Shown here piece by piece: positions 24,773 through 32,953 of a DNA stretch of 39,403 nt. The DNA is taken from the NCBI GenBank assembly GCA_001516045.1, contig LOEW01000176.1, positions 1-39,403 on the forward strand, read 5' to 3'. The notes beneath the pieces were generated by a model. The model had not been told where the DNA came from, made no database searches, and was given only the letters and a program-made list of their open reading frames with translations. Both the position numbers and the translations under genes were made by a program. Numbering within the stretch: position 1 is the first letter of the stretch; each line of letters starts with the position of its first letter. Origin of the DNA: Desulfosporosinus sp. BRH_c37 (GTDB taxonomy: Bacteria; Bacillota; Desulfitobacteriia; Desulfitobacteriales; Desulfitobacteriaceae).

Positions 24773-25448
24773 GTTTGCTCACCTTACACTTTTTACTTTT
24801 TAAATAATATCCAATCAGCAGAAATGTAATTGGAATCAATAAGCTAACTCCATAATCTATAACTTCAGTTAATCGAAAAAAGCTCGGATTAGTATTTAAA
24901 AATTTCACAGAAGTGAGTGGGTTAGGGAGTATATAAAATAGGCCTATGACTACGTATAATAGTGCTAATAAATTTGATATTTTAAAGTCCGTAAATACAC
25001 CCATACAAAGAAATCCAACTGCATAAGCAAGATAGTTTAAGGATGTTGAAACATGCCAATTATCAGGACTATGCATACTAAAGATATTTGGAAGTATAGC
25101 GTTATTTAAAATACCTGATACTATCTGAAAAATTATAATACAGATCCAAATTCTTACCAATTGTTTTCCAACACCCATCATAGGGGTCTTATAAGCTTTA
25201 TAAAATATTATACACATACCCGCAATTATTAATAGTACAAATATTAATGCTGATGCAAAAAATAGTGTTTCAGGAATAATTGCAACTAATAAATGGCTTA
25301 ATGAGTTCATTATGCTTGCTCCTAGTAAGAGAAACCCAAGTAGAATAAAAGTCTTACTTAATTCGGAAATAGACTTAGAGGTGTTTTCGATTACTTCCTT
25401 AATTAATTGAATATCCCGTTCAACTCTTTCAACAGTATCTTTTTCCAT
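24750..25448 (-). CDS. Polytopic membrane protein paired with the regulator
   Basis: About 232 aa with a short charged cytoplasmic N-terminus and six to seven hydrophobic helices (first near residues 33-58, last near 205-222). No known motif. The ATG at 25448 (MEKDTVERVERD) has AGAGGTGAT 5 nt upstream. It forms a two-gene operon with the winged-helix regulator, an arrangement typical of small sensing or efflux modules, but function is not evident. Confidence 0.7.
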   Translation of the reverse strand: MEKDTVERVERDIQLIKEVIENTSKSISELSKTFILLGFLLLGASIMNSLSHLLVAIIPETLFFASALIFVLLIIAGMCIIFYKAYKTPMMGVGKQLVRIWICIIIFQIVSGILNNAILPNIFSMHSPDNWHVSTSLNYLAYAVGFLCMGVFTDFKISNLLALLYVVIGLFYILPNPLTSVKFLNTNPSFFRLTEVIDYGVSLLIPITFLLIGYYLKSKKCKVSKREFQINS

Positions 25449-25465
25449 AATATCACCTCTCAATA

Positions 25466-25493
25466 ATTTAAGTACTTAATTTATTTAAGTACT
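25466..25493. promoter_or_regulatory. Repeated operator-like sites before the membrane protein/regulator operon
   Basis: ATTTAAGTACT occurs twice (25466-25476 and 25483-25493), 17 bp apart. The first is part of the perfect palindrome TTAAGTACTTAA (25468-25479). Position just upstream of the ribosome-binding site suggests autorepression by the operon's regulator. Confidence 0.5.
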
Positions 25494-25500
25494 ATGCATT

Positions 25501-25857
25501 GAGTATACACTCTTCATAGAACTATTTCAACTTTTCCCTATAAAACCCTAAGCCCCTAAAACCCCTAGCCTATCCCTGAGACGTCGAACATATAATATCA
25601 ATAGCACAACAAAATAAGTACAAAGGAACCGACATACAGACTAAGCCTTGCAAAGTAAATATTATCTTTCTTAAATTAAAGGATATAAAACAATCAACAA
25701 AGTACCCAGGCATAGAGTTATCAATATGGTAAGCCTTGCTTGTCACTCTTGCGATTATGCCATCAAAAATGCCGCTCTCACCCCTCTATATCCCTACGTT
25801 TCTGTTTACCAAGAACGCCACCCCTGCGGTGTTTTCAAACCTTTTGCCAAATTAATT
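25501..25857. other. Gene-free spacer
   Basis: About 360 bp of AT-rich sequence between the membrane-protein operon and the hydrolase gene. I see no convincing ORF, RNA or strong terminator; a short CACC...GGTG stem near 25820 might end hydrolase transcription. Confidence 0.4.
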
Positions 25858-26757
25858 CTATGATTGTAAAAACTCAAGGATTTTACTGTTTACAATTTCA
25901 GCTTGAGAAAAAGCCAAATCGTGCCCAGAATTAAGTATGATTTCAGTTTTTATTTGAGGCGCAATTTTATTAAGGCGTTCTACAGCTTCTTGAGCGGAAT
26001 ACATTTTTTCGTTTTCACCGACCATATAAAACATAGGTACTCTGATATTTTGCAATTGTTCATCTTTCAAAACTGTTGGTTGGATCAGTCGTTTTGGCTT
26101 AAAACATTTTCTGGTCAGAAAAAATTCCTGTATCAAATTTTCACAGCTTTCTCGGTCTGTATCACTTTTTGTTACCCAATCTTTTAAAAGCCAGAACATA
26201 AAGCTTTTTAGACAGTATTTCAATGGTATAATTGTTAAAATCATACGTAGTATGAGCTTTGAAGACAAAGGTAAAATAGTACCAGCCGGAGCAATCATAA
26301 TAGCTTTATTAATTCGCTCGGGAAAACGTAAAATATACTGAGCTGTTAAGCAGGCTCCAAAAGATAAGCCCATTAGGTTTATTTTATTTTCAAATTCAAG
26401 TTCATTAAATAATTCATCTAACCAATTTACAAAATCATCCAAATTTGTTAGTAGCCGTGAATATACACTTCGGCCACAATCATAAATATTATCAATAGCA
26501 TAAGTTCTATATTTTGTAGATAGTGCTTCTATATTATGATACCACGACGACATTGAATCATAATTTAGGCCTGGAAGTAGTACTAGGGGTGGAGCATTAT
26601 CAGGTCCACTAATTCTGACAAATGTATGGCCATAAGATGTCTCAATAAATTCAGTGTGAGACGGAACGGGCCAAATTTTAGCTTTCTTGTCATAATATTC
26701 AAGATATTCTTGCTGAGCTTTTTCTGAACGATAAGGGTGAAATGTTTGTACATTCAT
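25858..26757 (-). CDS. Alpha/beta-hydrolase
   Basis: A 299-aa alpha/beta-hydrolase-fold protein. The oxyanion region is LVLLPGLNYDS near 57, the nucleophile elbow GLSFGA near 129 (Ser131) and the catalytic histidine NSGHDLA near 280. The acid is probably in the MVGENEKMYSA segment. There is no signal peptide. The substrate is unknown. Base composition is AT-rich compared with the conserved genes. A TetR gene lies directly upstream on the same strand and the two promoters share a 20-bp operator, so the hydrolase is probably induced by the TetR ligand. Confidence 0.85.
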   Translation of the reverse strand: MNVQTFHPYRSEKAQQEYLEYYDKKAKIWPVPSHTEFIETSYGHTFVRISGPDNAPPLVLLPGLNYDSMSSWYHNIEALSTKYRTYAIDNIYDCGRSVYSRLLTNLDDFVNWLDELFNELEFENKINLMGLSFGACLTAQYILRFPERINKAIMIAPAGTILPLSSKLILRMILTIIPLKYCLKSFMFWLLKDWVTKSDTDRESCENLIQEFFLTRKCFKPKRLIQPTVLKDEQLQNIRVPMFYMVGENEKMYSAQEAVERLNKIAPQIKTEIILNSGHDLAFSQAEIVNSKILEFLQS

Positions 26758-26815
26758 AAATTATTCTCTCCTTTATTTTTAATACGGCAAATACCATGAT
26801 TACTTAAACACGCTT

Positions 26816-26835
26816 AAACTGACCGGTCGTTCTAA
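26816..26835. promoter_or_regulatory. TetR operator upstream of the hydrolase
   Basis: AAACTGACCGGTCGTTCTAA, with the palindromic core GACCGGTC, 59 bp upstream of the hydrolase start. It is the exact reverse complement of the site before tetR at 27594-27613. Confidence 0.75.
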
Positions 26836-26945
26836 TAATGTGAAAATATATTACATGGAAATTATCCACGTTATCAACGTGTTATATATTCCATTTATTG
26901 TAATGTCATTCCTCCCAATCTTAGTTAATATTTATCTTTGAAAAA

Positions 26946-26960
26946 GACCGTTCGTTCTAA
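26946..26960. promoter_or_regulatory. Third, degenerate TetR operator-like site
   Basis: GACCGTTCGTTCTAA matches 14 of 15 positions of the right part of the operator at 26816. It lies just after the tetR stop codon. Confidence 0.45.
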
Positions 26961-26973
26961 AATAATTAAGTAT

Positions 26974-27573
26974 TTATTTCTTACCGGCAATCCCTTGTAA
27001 TAACAACGTCGTAGCCTTACGGAATGTTTCTTTCCTTTCATTCTTCTCAACATCCCCAAGTAAAGCATAATTCCGCAGTCCTGTAATCATACTAAAAATC
27101 AATACCGTCACTATTCCAGAATCCCCATTCTTAAATTCCCCTCTGGCAATTCCCTCTGCTATGTATTTTTCAAAGGTTGAGACTCCGATAAAAAAACCGC
27201 CCCTTATTTTTTGGACCATTTCCGATTCTAATCCTTCAATTCTAGTGAACTCTTCTACTGCCCTGGTCAAGGGACGTTGTAAAGTATCTGCAAAAAAATC
27301 AACGTATGCATACAGTCTATCGATGGAAGATTGATTCTGTGAAGTTATCCTCTCTATATCATCCCTAAATTCCATCATTTCTTGAATCGCTAGATGAAAA
27401 AACAAATCTTCTTTACTTTTAAAATGATAATATATATTACCTCGGCTGCATCCAGTTGCTTCGCAGATATCATTCATAGAAGTGGCTGTATACCCCTTTT
27501 CTGCAAATAGACTTCTTACCTGGTCAACAATATGTTTTTTTGTCAGTGATCCTTCAATTTTGCGTTTGCTCAT
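26974..27573 (-). CDS. TetR-family transcriptional regulator
   Basis: 199 aa. The N-terminal TetR helix-turn-helix is typical (VRSLFAEKGYTATSMNDICEATGCSRGNIYYHFKSKEDLF, about 19-58); the C-terminal ligand domain is helical and unassigned. An identical 20-bp operator lies 20 bp upstream of its own start and again upstream of the hydrolase, so it probably represses itself and the hydrolase. Confidence 0.92.
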   Translation of the reverse strand: MSKRKIEGSLTKKHIVDQVRSLFAEKGYTATSMNDICEATGCSRGNIYYHFKSKEDLFFHLAIQEMMEFRDDIERITSQNQSSIDRLYAYVDFFADTLQRPLTRAVEEFTRIEGLESEMVQKIRGGFFIGVSTFEKYIAEGIARGEFKNGDSGIVTVLIFSMITGLRNYALLGDVEKNERKETFRKATTLLLQGIAGKK

Positions 27574-27593
27574 TTTATTCTTTTCCTTCTATC

Positions 27594-27613
27594 TTAGAAC
27601 GACCGGTCAGTTT
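27594..27613. promoter_or_regulatory. TetR operator upstream of tetR
   Basis: TTAGAACGACCGGTCAGTTT, the exact reverse complement of 26816-26835, 20 bp before the tetR start codon. It indicates autoregulation. Confidence 0.75.
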
Positions 27614-27738
27614 AATTATTCTTTATTATATTTTATTTTAAACATTAAAATAAATCAATGGATTCGACAGGATTTGCCCTTTTGTTGTTATGTTTTGTTC
27701 TAGTGGATCCGGTTTTCCCTAGAAAAACAAGAACGGTC

Positions 27739-28266
27739 AGACCACCCATCCCAACATAGAGTTTGAGCTACTCCTTGGCGACTATACTGAAATTGAAAGT
27801 TGGATAATTGATGGACGCGTCGATTGTGGATTTCTTAGACTTCCTACAAAGCCTGAACTAGAGAGCGTTTTCTTAGCAGGACAAATTGCTGGTAATTTTG
27901 CCTGAAAATCATCCGATGGCTGAACACGAGTACTTCCCAATTAAAGATTTAGTCGGAGAACCTTTTATGCTTTTGGAAAAAGGAGCGGAAACCGAAATAT
28001 CAGAAATTTTTGTAAGGCATAATATTATCCCCAATGTACGTTTCACAACTTGGGATGACTATGCAATTATGTCAATAGTAGAAAATGGGTTGGGTATCAG
28101 TATATTGCCGGAATTGATTTTACAGCGCACCCCTTACAGAATTGTCAAAAAGGAATTGGAGGTCGCTGCATACCGTAAGATCGGTATCGTGATGAAAGAT
28201 TCAAAGACCGCCTCACTTGCTGTCAAACGTTTTATAGAGTATTTGAAATATAGAAATCGTACATAG
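27739..28266 (+). pseudogene. Decayed LysR-family regulator (effector domain only)
   Basis: Two frames join to give the LysR effector-binding domain: HPNIEFELLLGDYTEIESW...FLRLPTKPELESVFLA, then, after a one-base shift near 27880, KLLVILPENHPMAEHEY and on to the natural C-terminus. The DNA-binding N-terminal third (about 90 aa) is missing; the sequence before 27739 has no related frame. The gene is therefore 5'-truncated and frameshifted and cannot make a normal regulator. Confidence 0.8.
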
Positions 28267-28528
28267 ACTTTAGTGAAATCTGGGCATACCGTTCAATTTG
28301 AACCATGTCTTCCGTTTTCCCCCGGATCAATAAACAGCGTACCTTTAATGGTAACATTGGATAAGCGTTCGTTATTACCAACAGAAGTCCAAATCCATAA
28401 ACATCCGTACAAGCATGGACATCAAACGACGACATTACTTGCCTGCATCATTATTGATAGTAATAAGTATGGACAAAATTTTCATTCGTCAGTGGTGCCG
28501 CGCAACGGCATAGAAGTCTGACTAGTAC

Positions 28529-28573
28529 AAAAAAAGAAACACCCTCCTAACGTTGAAATCTGCGCAGGAGTGT
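28529..28573 (-). terminator. Terminator of the YgiQ-type gene
   Basis: Minus strand ACACTCCT...AGGAGGGTGT (one bulge) followed by TTTCTTTTTTT, about 85 bp after the stop codon. The stretch 28267-28528 carries no gene I can support on either strand. Confidence 0.7.
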
Positions 28574-28657
28574 ATTTCTTGAATGCCGATATAACAAAAT
28601 CGACTTACTCTCTCAGAGCAAGACCTTTGGCAATCACCGATTGCACTAAAGAGGATC

Positions 28658-31249
28658 TTATAGGGGTGATTTATCTTTCTTGCCTCCACGATGTTTCCTT
28701 TTACCCTTATGGAGTAAATTATCGGGTCCCCTCCAAAAACGTGCCTTTTCCTTGTCTGGAGTACCCTCGCTCGTCGCCTCTTTACTTTGTGCCCCTTTGT
28801 ACGCTACTTCCTTGCGCTGTATTCCTTTATATGGTGCTTCTACACCCCGAGGATTCTTGTAGCGTCCCACTTTGTCTGGCGTGCCCTTGAGTGGGGTCTC
28901 TCCGCTCCGTGCGTCTTTAAACCCACCCGCTTTGCTCGGAGCACCTTTGTATGGGGTGACTAAGCTCCGCTCAGCTTTGTACCCTCCTACTTCGCCTGGC
29001 GAACGCTTATAAGGTGCTTTTTCTACCGCTCGGGCATCTCTGTATCTACTTGCTTTGCCTGGTTCGCCTGGTTCGCTCTTGTAGGGTGCCGCATCTGCTC
29101 TCCGCGCATCCTTGTAACGTCCCGCTTTACCTGGTGCACCTTTGTAAGGAGCTGACACTTCTCTCCGAGCATCCTTGTAGCGTGACTCTTTGCTCTGCAA
29201 AACTTGGCTCGGTGCTTCTATGCTTCGCGCACCTTTATTGCGAGGTTCTTTACTCTGCGCGCTCTTAAAAGATGTTTCTTTACCTTGCGCTCCTTTGATT
29301 GGTGCTGCTTTGCTTCGTACGCCTTTAGACAGTACCTCTTTGCCGCCTACACTCTTGCTCTTCATGCCAGATCGTCTCACTCGTCCCTTGCTCGGCTTAC
29401 TTGGCTTACTACTATCGTTATTATCCTTATCTATTTGATCAGCTCGCACATATTTTTTGGGTCGAATCAGACATTTTGGTCCATACCCGATTAGATCCTC
29501 ACGATGAGCTAAACGTAAAGCCTCTTCCACTAACCCATGATTTTTAGGACTACGATACTGAATTAAAGCCCTCTGCATTGCCTTCTCATGCATGCTACGC
29601 GGGATATATACTGGCTCCATGCTATGGGGATCTAAACCGGTATAGTACATACAGGTGGAGAGTGTTCCCGGAGTCGGGATAAAATCCTGGACTTGTTCAG
29701 GATTGACACCCATGTCTCGAACATATTCAGCCAATTCGATAGCTTCTTTCAGAGTACTTCCTGGGTGAGAAGACATCAAATAGGGAACGAGATATTGTTC
29801 TTTCCCTAGTTTTTCATTAGCCTCACGGAACCGCTGCACAAATTCTTCGTACACGGCTTTGCCTGGTTTGCCCATGAGACGAAGAACTTCCTTACTAACA
29901 TGTTCCGGAGCTACTTTCAATTGACCGCTGACATGGTGCTCACAAAGCTCACGTATAAACCCAGAATTTCGATCTGCTAATACTGCATCATAACGGATAC
30001 CGGAACGGACAAATACCTTCTTTACCTTCGGCAAACTGCGAAGGCGGCGTAAGAGATCCAGGTATTCCTCATGATCATTTTCTAGTTTATCGCACGGTTC
30101 CGGGAAAAGGCACTGTTTATGTGCACAAGCTCCCCTGTTCAATTGCTCCTTGCAAGCCGGCCGACGAAAGTTAGCTGTTGGGCCTCCTACATCGTGGATA
30201 TATCCTTTAAAGCGATCATTCCAAGTCATCAGCTCAGCTTCTCGAATAATCGATTCAGCGCTTCGGCTTTGAACAATTCGCCCCTGATGAAAGGTTAAGG
30301 CACAAAAAGAGCATGCACCATAACATCCTCTGACGCTAGTAAGGCTAAATTCCACTTCTTCAATAGCCGGAACTCCCCCTTGGTCTTCATACGATGGATG
30401 ATACGTCCCCATAAAAGGCAAAGCATAAATGGTATCCATTTCTGCTTGTGACAAGGGCAGTGAAGGCCGATTTTGCAACACACTTTTGCGTCCGTGAGAT
30501 TGATACATGGGTTTCCCTCGAAAAGGGTCCTGCTGGCTATATTGCACCCAAAAAGCCTCGGCATACTTTTTCTTTTCAGTAGCAACGTCATCAAAACTTG
30601 ACAGAACAATGGTATCTTGAGGTACAACTTCTCCAGTTAAAGGAACCATCGTTCCTCTCACATCCGTAATCTGATCAATCGGTACTCCGTTATTTAGACG
30701 TTCAGCGACCTCCACAATCGACGTTTCTCCCATCCCAAAGACAAGCAAATCAGCTTGACTATCGAGTAGGATGGACCTCCGAACGTCATTACTCCAATAG
30801 TCATAATGGGCAAATCGCCTTAATGAAGCCTCAAGTCCCCCAATAATTACCGGAACACCCGGAAGCGCTTCCCGTACACGATTTGAATAAGCAATTGTTG
30901 ATCGGTCCGGACGGAGCCCTGACTTTCCACCAGGAGAGTAGGCGTCCTTATGACGTTTCTTTTTAGCCGCAGTATAGTGATTAACCATAGAATCAAGATT
31001 TCCTCCGGATATCAAACAAGCCAAGCGGGGTTTCCCCATCACTCGAAAATCCCGAAGATCCTTCCAATTGGGCTGAGCCACAATTCCCACACGATAATTA
31101 TTATTTTCCAAGACACGAGCAATAACTGCAATCCCAAAGCTTGGATGATCTACATATGCGTCGCCGGTAATTAGAAGAAAATCTAGTTCATCCCAGCCGC
31201 GTGCCTCCATATCCGATCGGTTTATAGGTAAAAAGTTCCGTATACGCAT
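28658..31249 (-). CDS. ygiQ: YgiQ-family (UPF0313) radical-SAM protein with a long basic repeat tail
   Basis: 863 aa. The first about 598 residues are a standard YgiQ-family protein: [20 protein letters not shown] at the start, a B12-domain-like N-terminal part, radical-SAM cluster motif CYGACSFC, then the DUF3362-type C-terminal section ending near [14 protein letters not shown]. The remaining about 265 residues are a low-complexity, Lys/Arg-rich tail with at least six copies of a unit of about 20 aa, roughly YKDAR-x4[12 protein letters not shown]. The tail is likely disordered and may bind nucleic acid (inference). The ATG at 31249 follows GAAAGGTG; the frame's earlier TTG lacks a site. The reaction of YgiQ proteins is not known to me. 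Confidence 0.9.
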   Translation of the reverse strand: MRIRNFLPINRSDMEARGWDELDFLLITGDAYVDHPSFGIAVIARVLENNNYRVGIVAQPNWKDLRDFRVMGKPRLACLISGGNLDSMVNHYTAAKKKRHKDAYSPGGKSGLRPDRSTIAYSNRVREALPGVPVIIGGLEASLRRFAHYDYWSNDVRRSILLDSQADLLVFGMGETSIVEVAERLNNGVPIDQITDVRGTMVPLTGEVVPQDTIVLSSFDDVATEKKKYAEAFWVQYSQQDPFRGKPMYQSHGRKSVLQNRPSLPLSQAEMDTIYALPFMGTYHPSYEDQGGVPAIEEVEFSLTSVRGCYGACSFCALTFHQGRIVQSRSAESIIREAELMTWNDRFKGYIHDVGGPTANFRRPACKEQLNRGACAHKQCLFPEPCDKLENDHEEYLDLLRRLRSLPKVKKVFVRSGIRYDAVLADRNSGFIRELCEHHVSGQLKVAPEHVSKEVLRLMGKPGKAVYEEFVQRFREANEKLGKEQYLVPYLMSSHPGSTLKEAIELAEYVRDMGVNPEQVQDFIPTPGTLSTCMYYTGLDPHSMEPVYIPRSMHEKAMQRALIQYRSPKNHGLVEEALRLAHREDLIGYGPKCLIRPKKYVRADQIDKDNNDSSKPSKPSKGRVRRSGMKSKSVGGKEVLSKGVRSKAAPIKGAQGKETSFKSAQSKEPRNKGARSIEAPSQVLQSKESRYKDARREVSAPYKGAPGKAGRYKDARRADAAPYKSEPGEPGKASRYRDARAVEKAPYKRSPGEVGGYKAERSLVTPYKGAPSKAGGFKDARSGETPLKGTPDKVGRYKNPRGVEAPYKGIQRKEVAYKGAQSKEATSEGTPDKEKARFWRGPDNLLHKGKRKHRGGKKDKSPL

Positions 31250-31316
31250 ATTATCACCTTTCCGTTTAACACAACACAAATATTAGTACAAAAGAGAAAA
31301 GAGGGACAATCCCTCT

Positions 31317-31808
31317 TTACCGATAGTTGATAAACTGTAGTTCGATGCCAAAGTCTTCCTTACGTAGGAGGGTAATAGCCGCTTGGAGGTCATCTTTATT
31401 CTTACCCGTTACCCGAATCTCATCACCTTGGATTGAACTAACTACTTTTACTTTATTATCTTTAAGGACCTTGTTAATTAGCTTTGACTTTTCCTGGGCA
31501 ATTCCTTGGACCAGTTTAACTTCCTGCCTAACTGTGTCCCCTGCAGCCGGTTTAGACTTCCCGTACTCCAACGCTCTCAAGGAAACCCCTCGTTTAACGA
31601 GTTTACTTTCCAGAATGTCAACAACATTGGATAATTTAAAGTCGTCATCTGAGATCAAAACAATCATATCCGCCTCAAGCTTAATGGATGATTTGCTGTT
31701 CTTAAAATCGAACCGGTTTGCGAGTTCTTTCTGGGCCTGCTGAACTGCATTATCTACCTCCGGCATATCCACTTTGGAAACAATATCAAATGAAGAATCT
31801 TTAGCCAA
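31317..31808 (-). CDS. yajQ: YajQ-family nucleotide-binding protein
   Basis: 163 aa, full length for the family. Conserved start DSSFDIVSKVDMPEVDNAV and end EDFGIELQFINYR, with two ferredoxin-like halves. YajQ proteins bind nucleotides; c-di-GMP binding has been shown for a Xanthomonas member, and other roles are proposed. It lies 28 bp after rodZ and 67 bp before the YgiQ gene on the same strand. Confidence 0.93.
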   Translation of the reverse strand: MAKDSSFDIVSKVDMPEVDNAVQQAQKELANRFDFKNSKSSIKLEADMIVLISDDDFKLSNVVDILESKLVKRGVSLRALEYGKSKPAAGDTVRQEVKLVQGIAQEKSKLINKVLKDNKVKVVSSIQGDEIRVTGKNKDDLQAAITLLRKEDFGIELQFINYR

Positions 31809-31836
31809 AACAATCGCTCCTTTATACTTAAATATC

Positions 31837-32601
31837 TTAAGGTTGATTTAAACTATCTTTAGTTAAAATGATATTATGGAGAACCTCGCCTGCTTTCCCT
31901 AAACTAGGCAAGGCTTTGCCGTTTAAAGTAACCGAAAGACCTCCTGCATTTCCGACACTGACCAATTCAATTTTGTTTGTTCCTTTAACCTCTTTGCTTG
32001 TTCCAGTTGTAAATGTACCCTGAAAAGAAGGCTGTCCATCAACCCTAACCTCAATCCAACAGGGCTGTATGAAAACCAATTGCATGGTTAAGCCCTCCTG
32101 GGTAGTCGCTGCAAGGTTTGCCGAGTTAGGAACTATTGGGACACTTGATGATGGTGGTGGCGTGATCTCCACAGTTTGCGGTGCACTTGGCAAAGCAGCT
32201 GGGGCGTACGGTGAATCTACAAGTTTGTTCCCTGACCGACTTAAAGCGGCGATAGTTATGACCAACACGATGGCTACAACAGCCATACTCCCTATGATCA
32301 GTGGCCTAACCCAATGAGGACGAACTGTTATCGGTATATTAGGTGTTTTAAGAACGGGGATAGGCTCTGGCGTCGCTGAAGAGTTATACAGTGCGATAAT
32401 TTCATCCGAGTTTAAGCCCAAATGTTTAGCATAGGTTCGTAAATACCCCTTGACATAAGTTGTTCCTGGGAGTATCTCATATTTTTCCTCTTCAAGTGCA
32501 TGAATATAACGAACGCGGATTTTCGTTATTTCCTCAGTGTACGTAAAGCTCCATTGTTTTTCTTCTCTAGCGGCCTGGAGCATTTGTCCTTCTCCTGCCA
32601 T
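31837..32601 (-). CDS. rodZ: RodZ-like cell-shape protein
   Basis: 254 aa: an N-terminal cytoplasmic helix-turn-helix of the HTH_25 type (LQAAREEKQWSFTYTEEITKI through YVKGYLRTYAKHLGL, about 8-60), one membrane helix (about 100-121), a Pro/Ser-rich linker, and an extracytoplasmic DUF4115 beta domain (about 170-250, with CWIEVRVDG). RodZ ties the MreB cytoskeleton to the wall-synthesis machinery. AAAGGGGGT precedes the ATG. Genes of this type usually lie near rimO/pgsA; here rimO is separated by the inserted accessory region. Confidence 0.9.
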   Translation of the reverse strand: MAGEGQMLQAAREEKQWSFTYTEEITKIRVRYIHALEEEKYEILPGTTYVKGYLRTYAKHLGLNSDEIIALYNSSATPEPIPVLKTPNIPITVRPHWVRPLIIGSMAVVAIVLVITIAALSRSGNKLVDSPYAPAALPSAPQTVEITPPPSSSVPIVPNSANLAATTQEGLTMQLVFIQPCWIEVRVDGQPSFQGTFTTGTSKEVKGTNKIELVSVGNAGGLSVTLNGKALPSLGKAGEVLHNIILTKDSLNQP

Positions 32602-32633
32602 TGATAAGACCCCCTTTCCCCACCATCAGCTCA

Positions 32634-32751
32634 AGTGAACTCGTTCAACTAAAGTTGAACATCGAGTCTTCGGTGGGGGACTCTACCCCCACCGAAGCAG
32701 AATAAGGTGTATCACTCCCACTTGCAGAAGTGGGAGTCTTACGATTTGGAT
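32634..32751 (+). repeat. Modular hairpin element, copy 4 (118 bp, one-hairpin middle)
   Basis: AGTGAACTC, hairpin GTTCAACTAAAGTTGAAC, ATCGAGT, a middle arm consisting of one perfect 12-bp hairpin CTTCGGTGGGGG-ACTCTA-CCCCCACCGAAG, CAGAATAAGGTGTA, hairpin ACTCCCACTT-GCAG-AAGTGGGAGT, CTTACGATTTGGAT. It lies 32 bp upstream of the rodZ start. Confidence 0.87.
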
Positions 32752-32754
32752 CAA

Positions 32755-32953
32755 ATGCCGTAAAAATCCTGGATATATCCTTAACGAATCACATCTTCAT
32801 ATATAATGACGGATTTCGACCAAAGTCAACTTCCAAACGTCCATATCGAAGAAAAACAGCGGGGTGTTCGATAATCACGAGGCATTCGTCATATCCCGAT
32901 AATATGATTTCCGTCTTCTAGTAAAGTATCTCCTAAAAAGTCAACAAGCACAC
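32755..32953 (-). pseudogene. Decayed coding remnant between selU and rodZ
   Basis: Minus-strand frames directly after the selU stop read REELGVLVDFLGDTLLEDG-NHIIG and, after removing one G near 32897, continue YDECLVIIEHPAVFLRYG-RLEVDFGRNPSLYMKM to a stop. The uninterrupted protein-like text suggests a broken gene fragment. I do not recognise the family. Confidence 0.35.

Noticed and set aside
25740..25934. 64-aa plus-strand ORF in the spacer before the hydrolase
   Set aside because: Half of it is antisense to the hydrolase C-terminus and it has no ribosome-binding site.
28232..28435. 67-aa minus-strand ORF and neighbouring frame text near 28.3 kb
   Set aside because: One frame (NNERLSNVTIKGTLFIDPG) looks protein-like, but stops interrupt it on both sides and I recognise no family; not enough for a pseudogene call.
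28570..29494. Several plus-strand ORFs rich in L, C and P opposite the ygiQ tail
   Set aside because: They are antisense shadows of the repetitive basic tail; the minus frame is continuous with a conserved protein.
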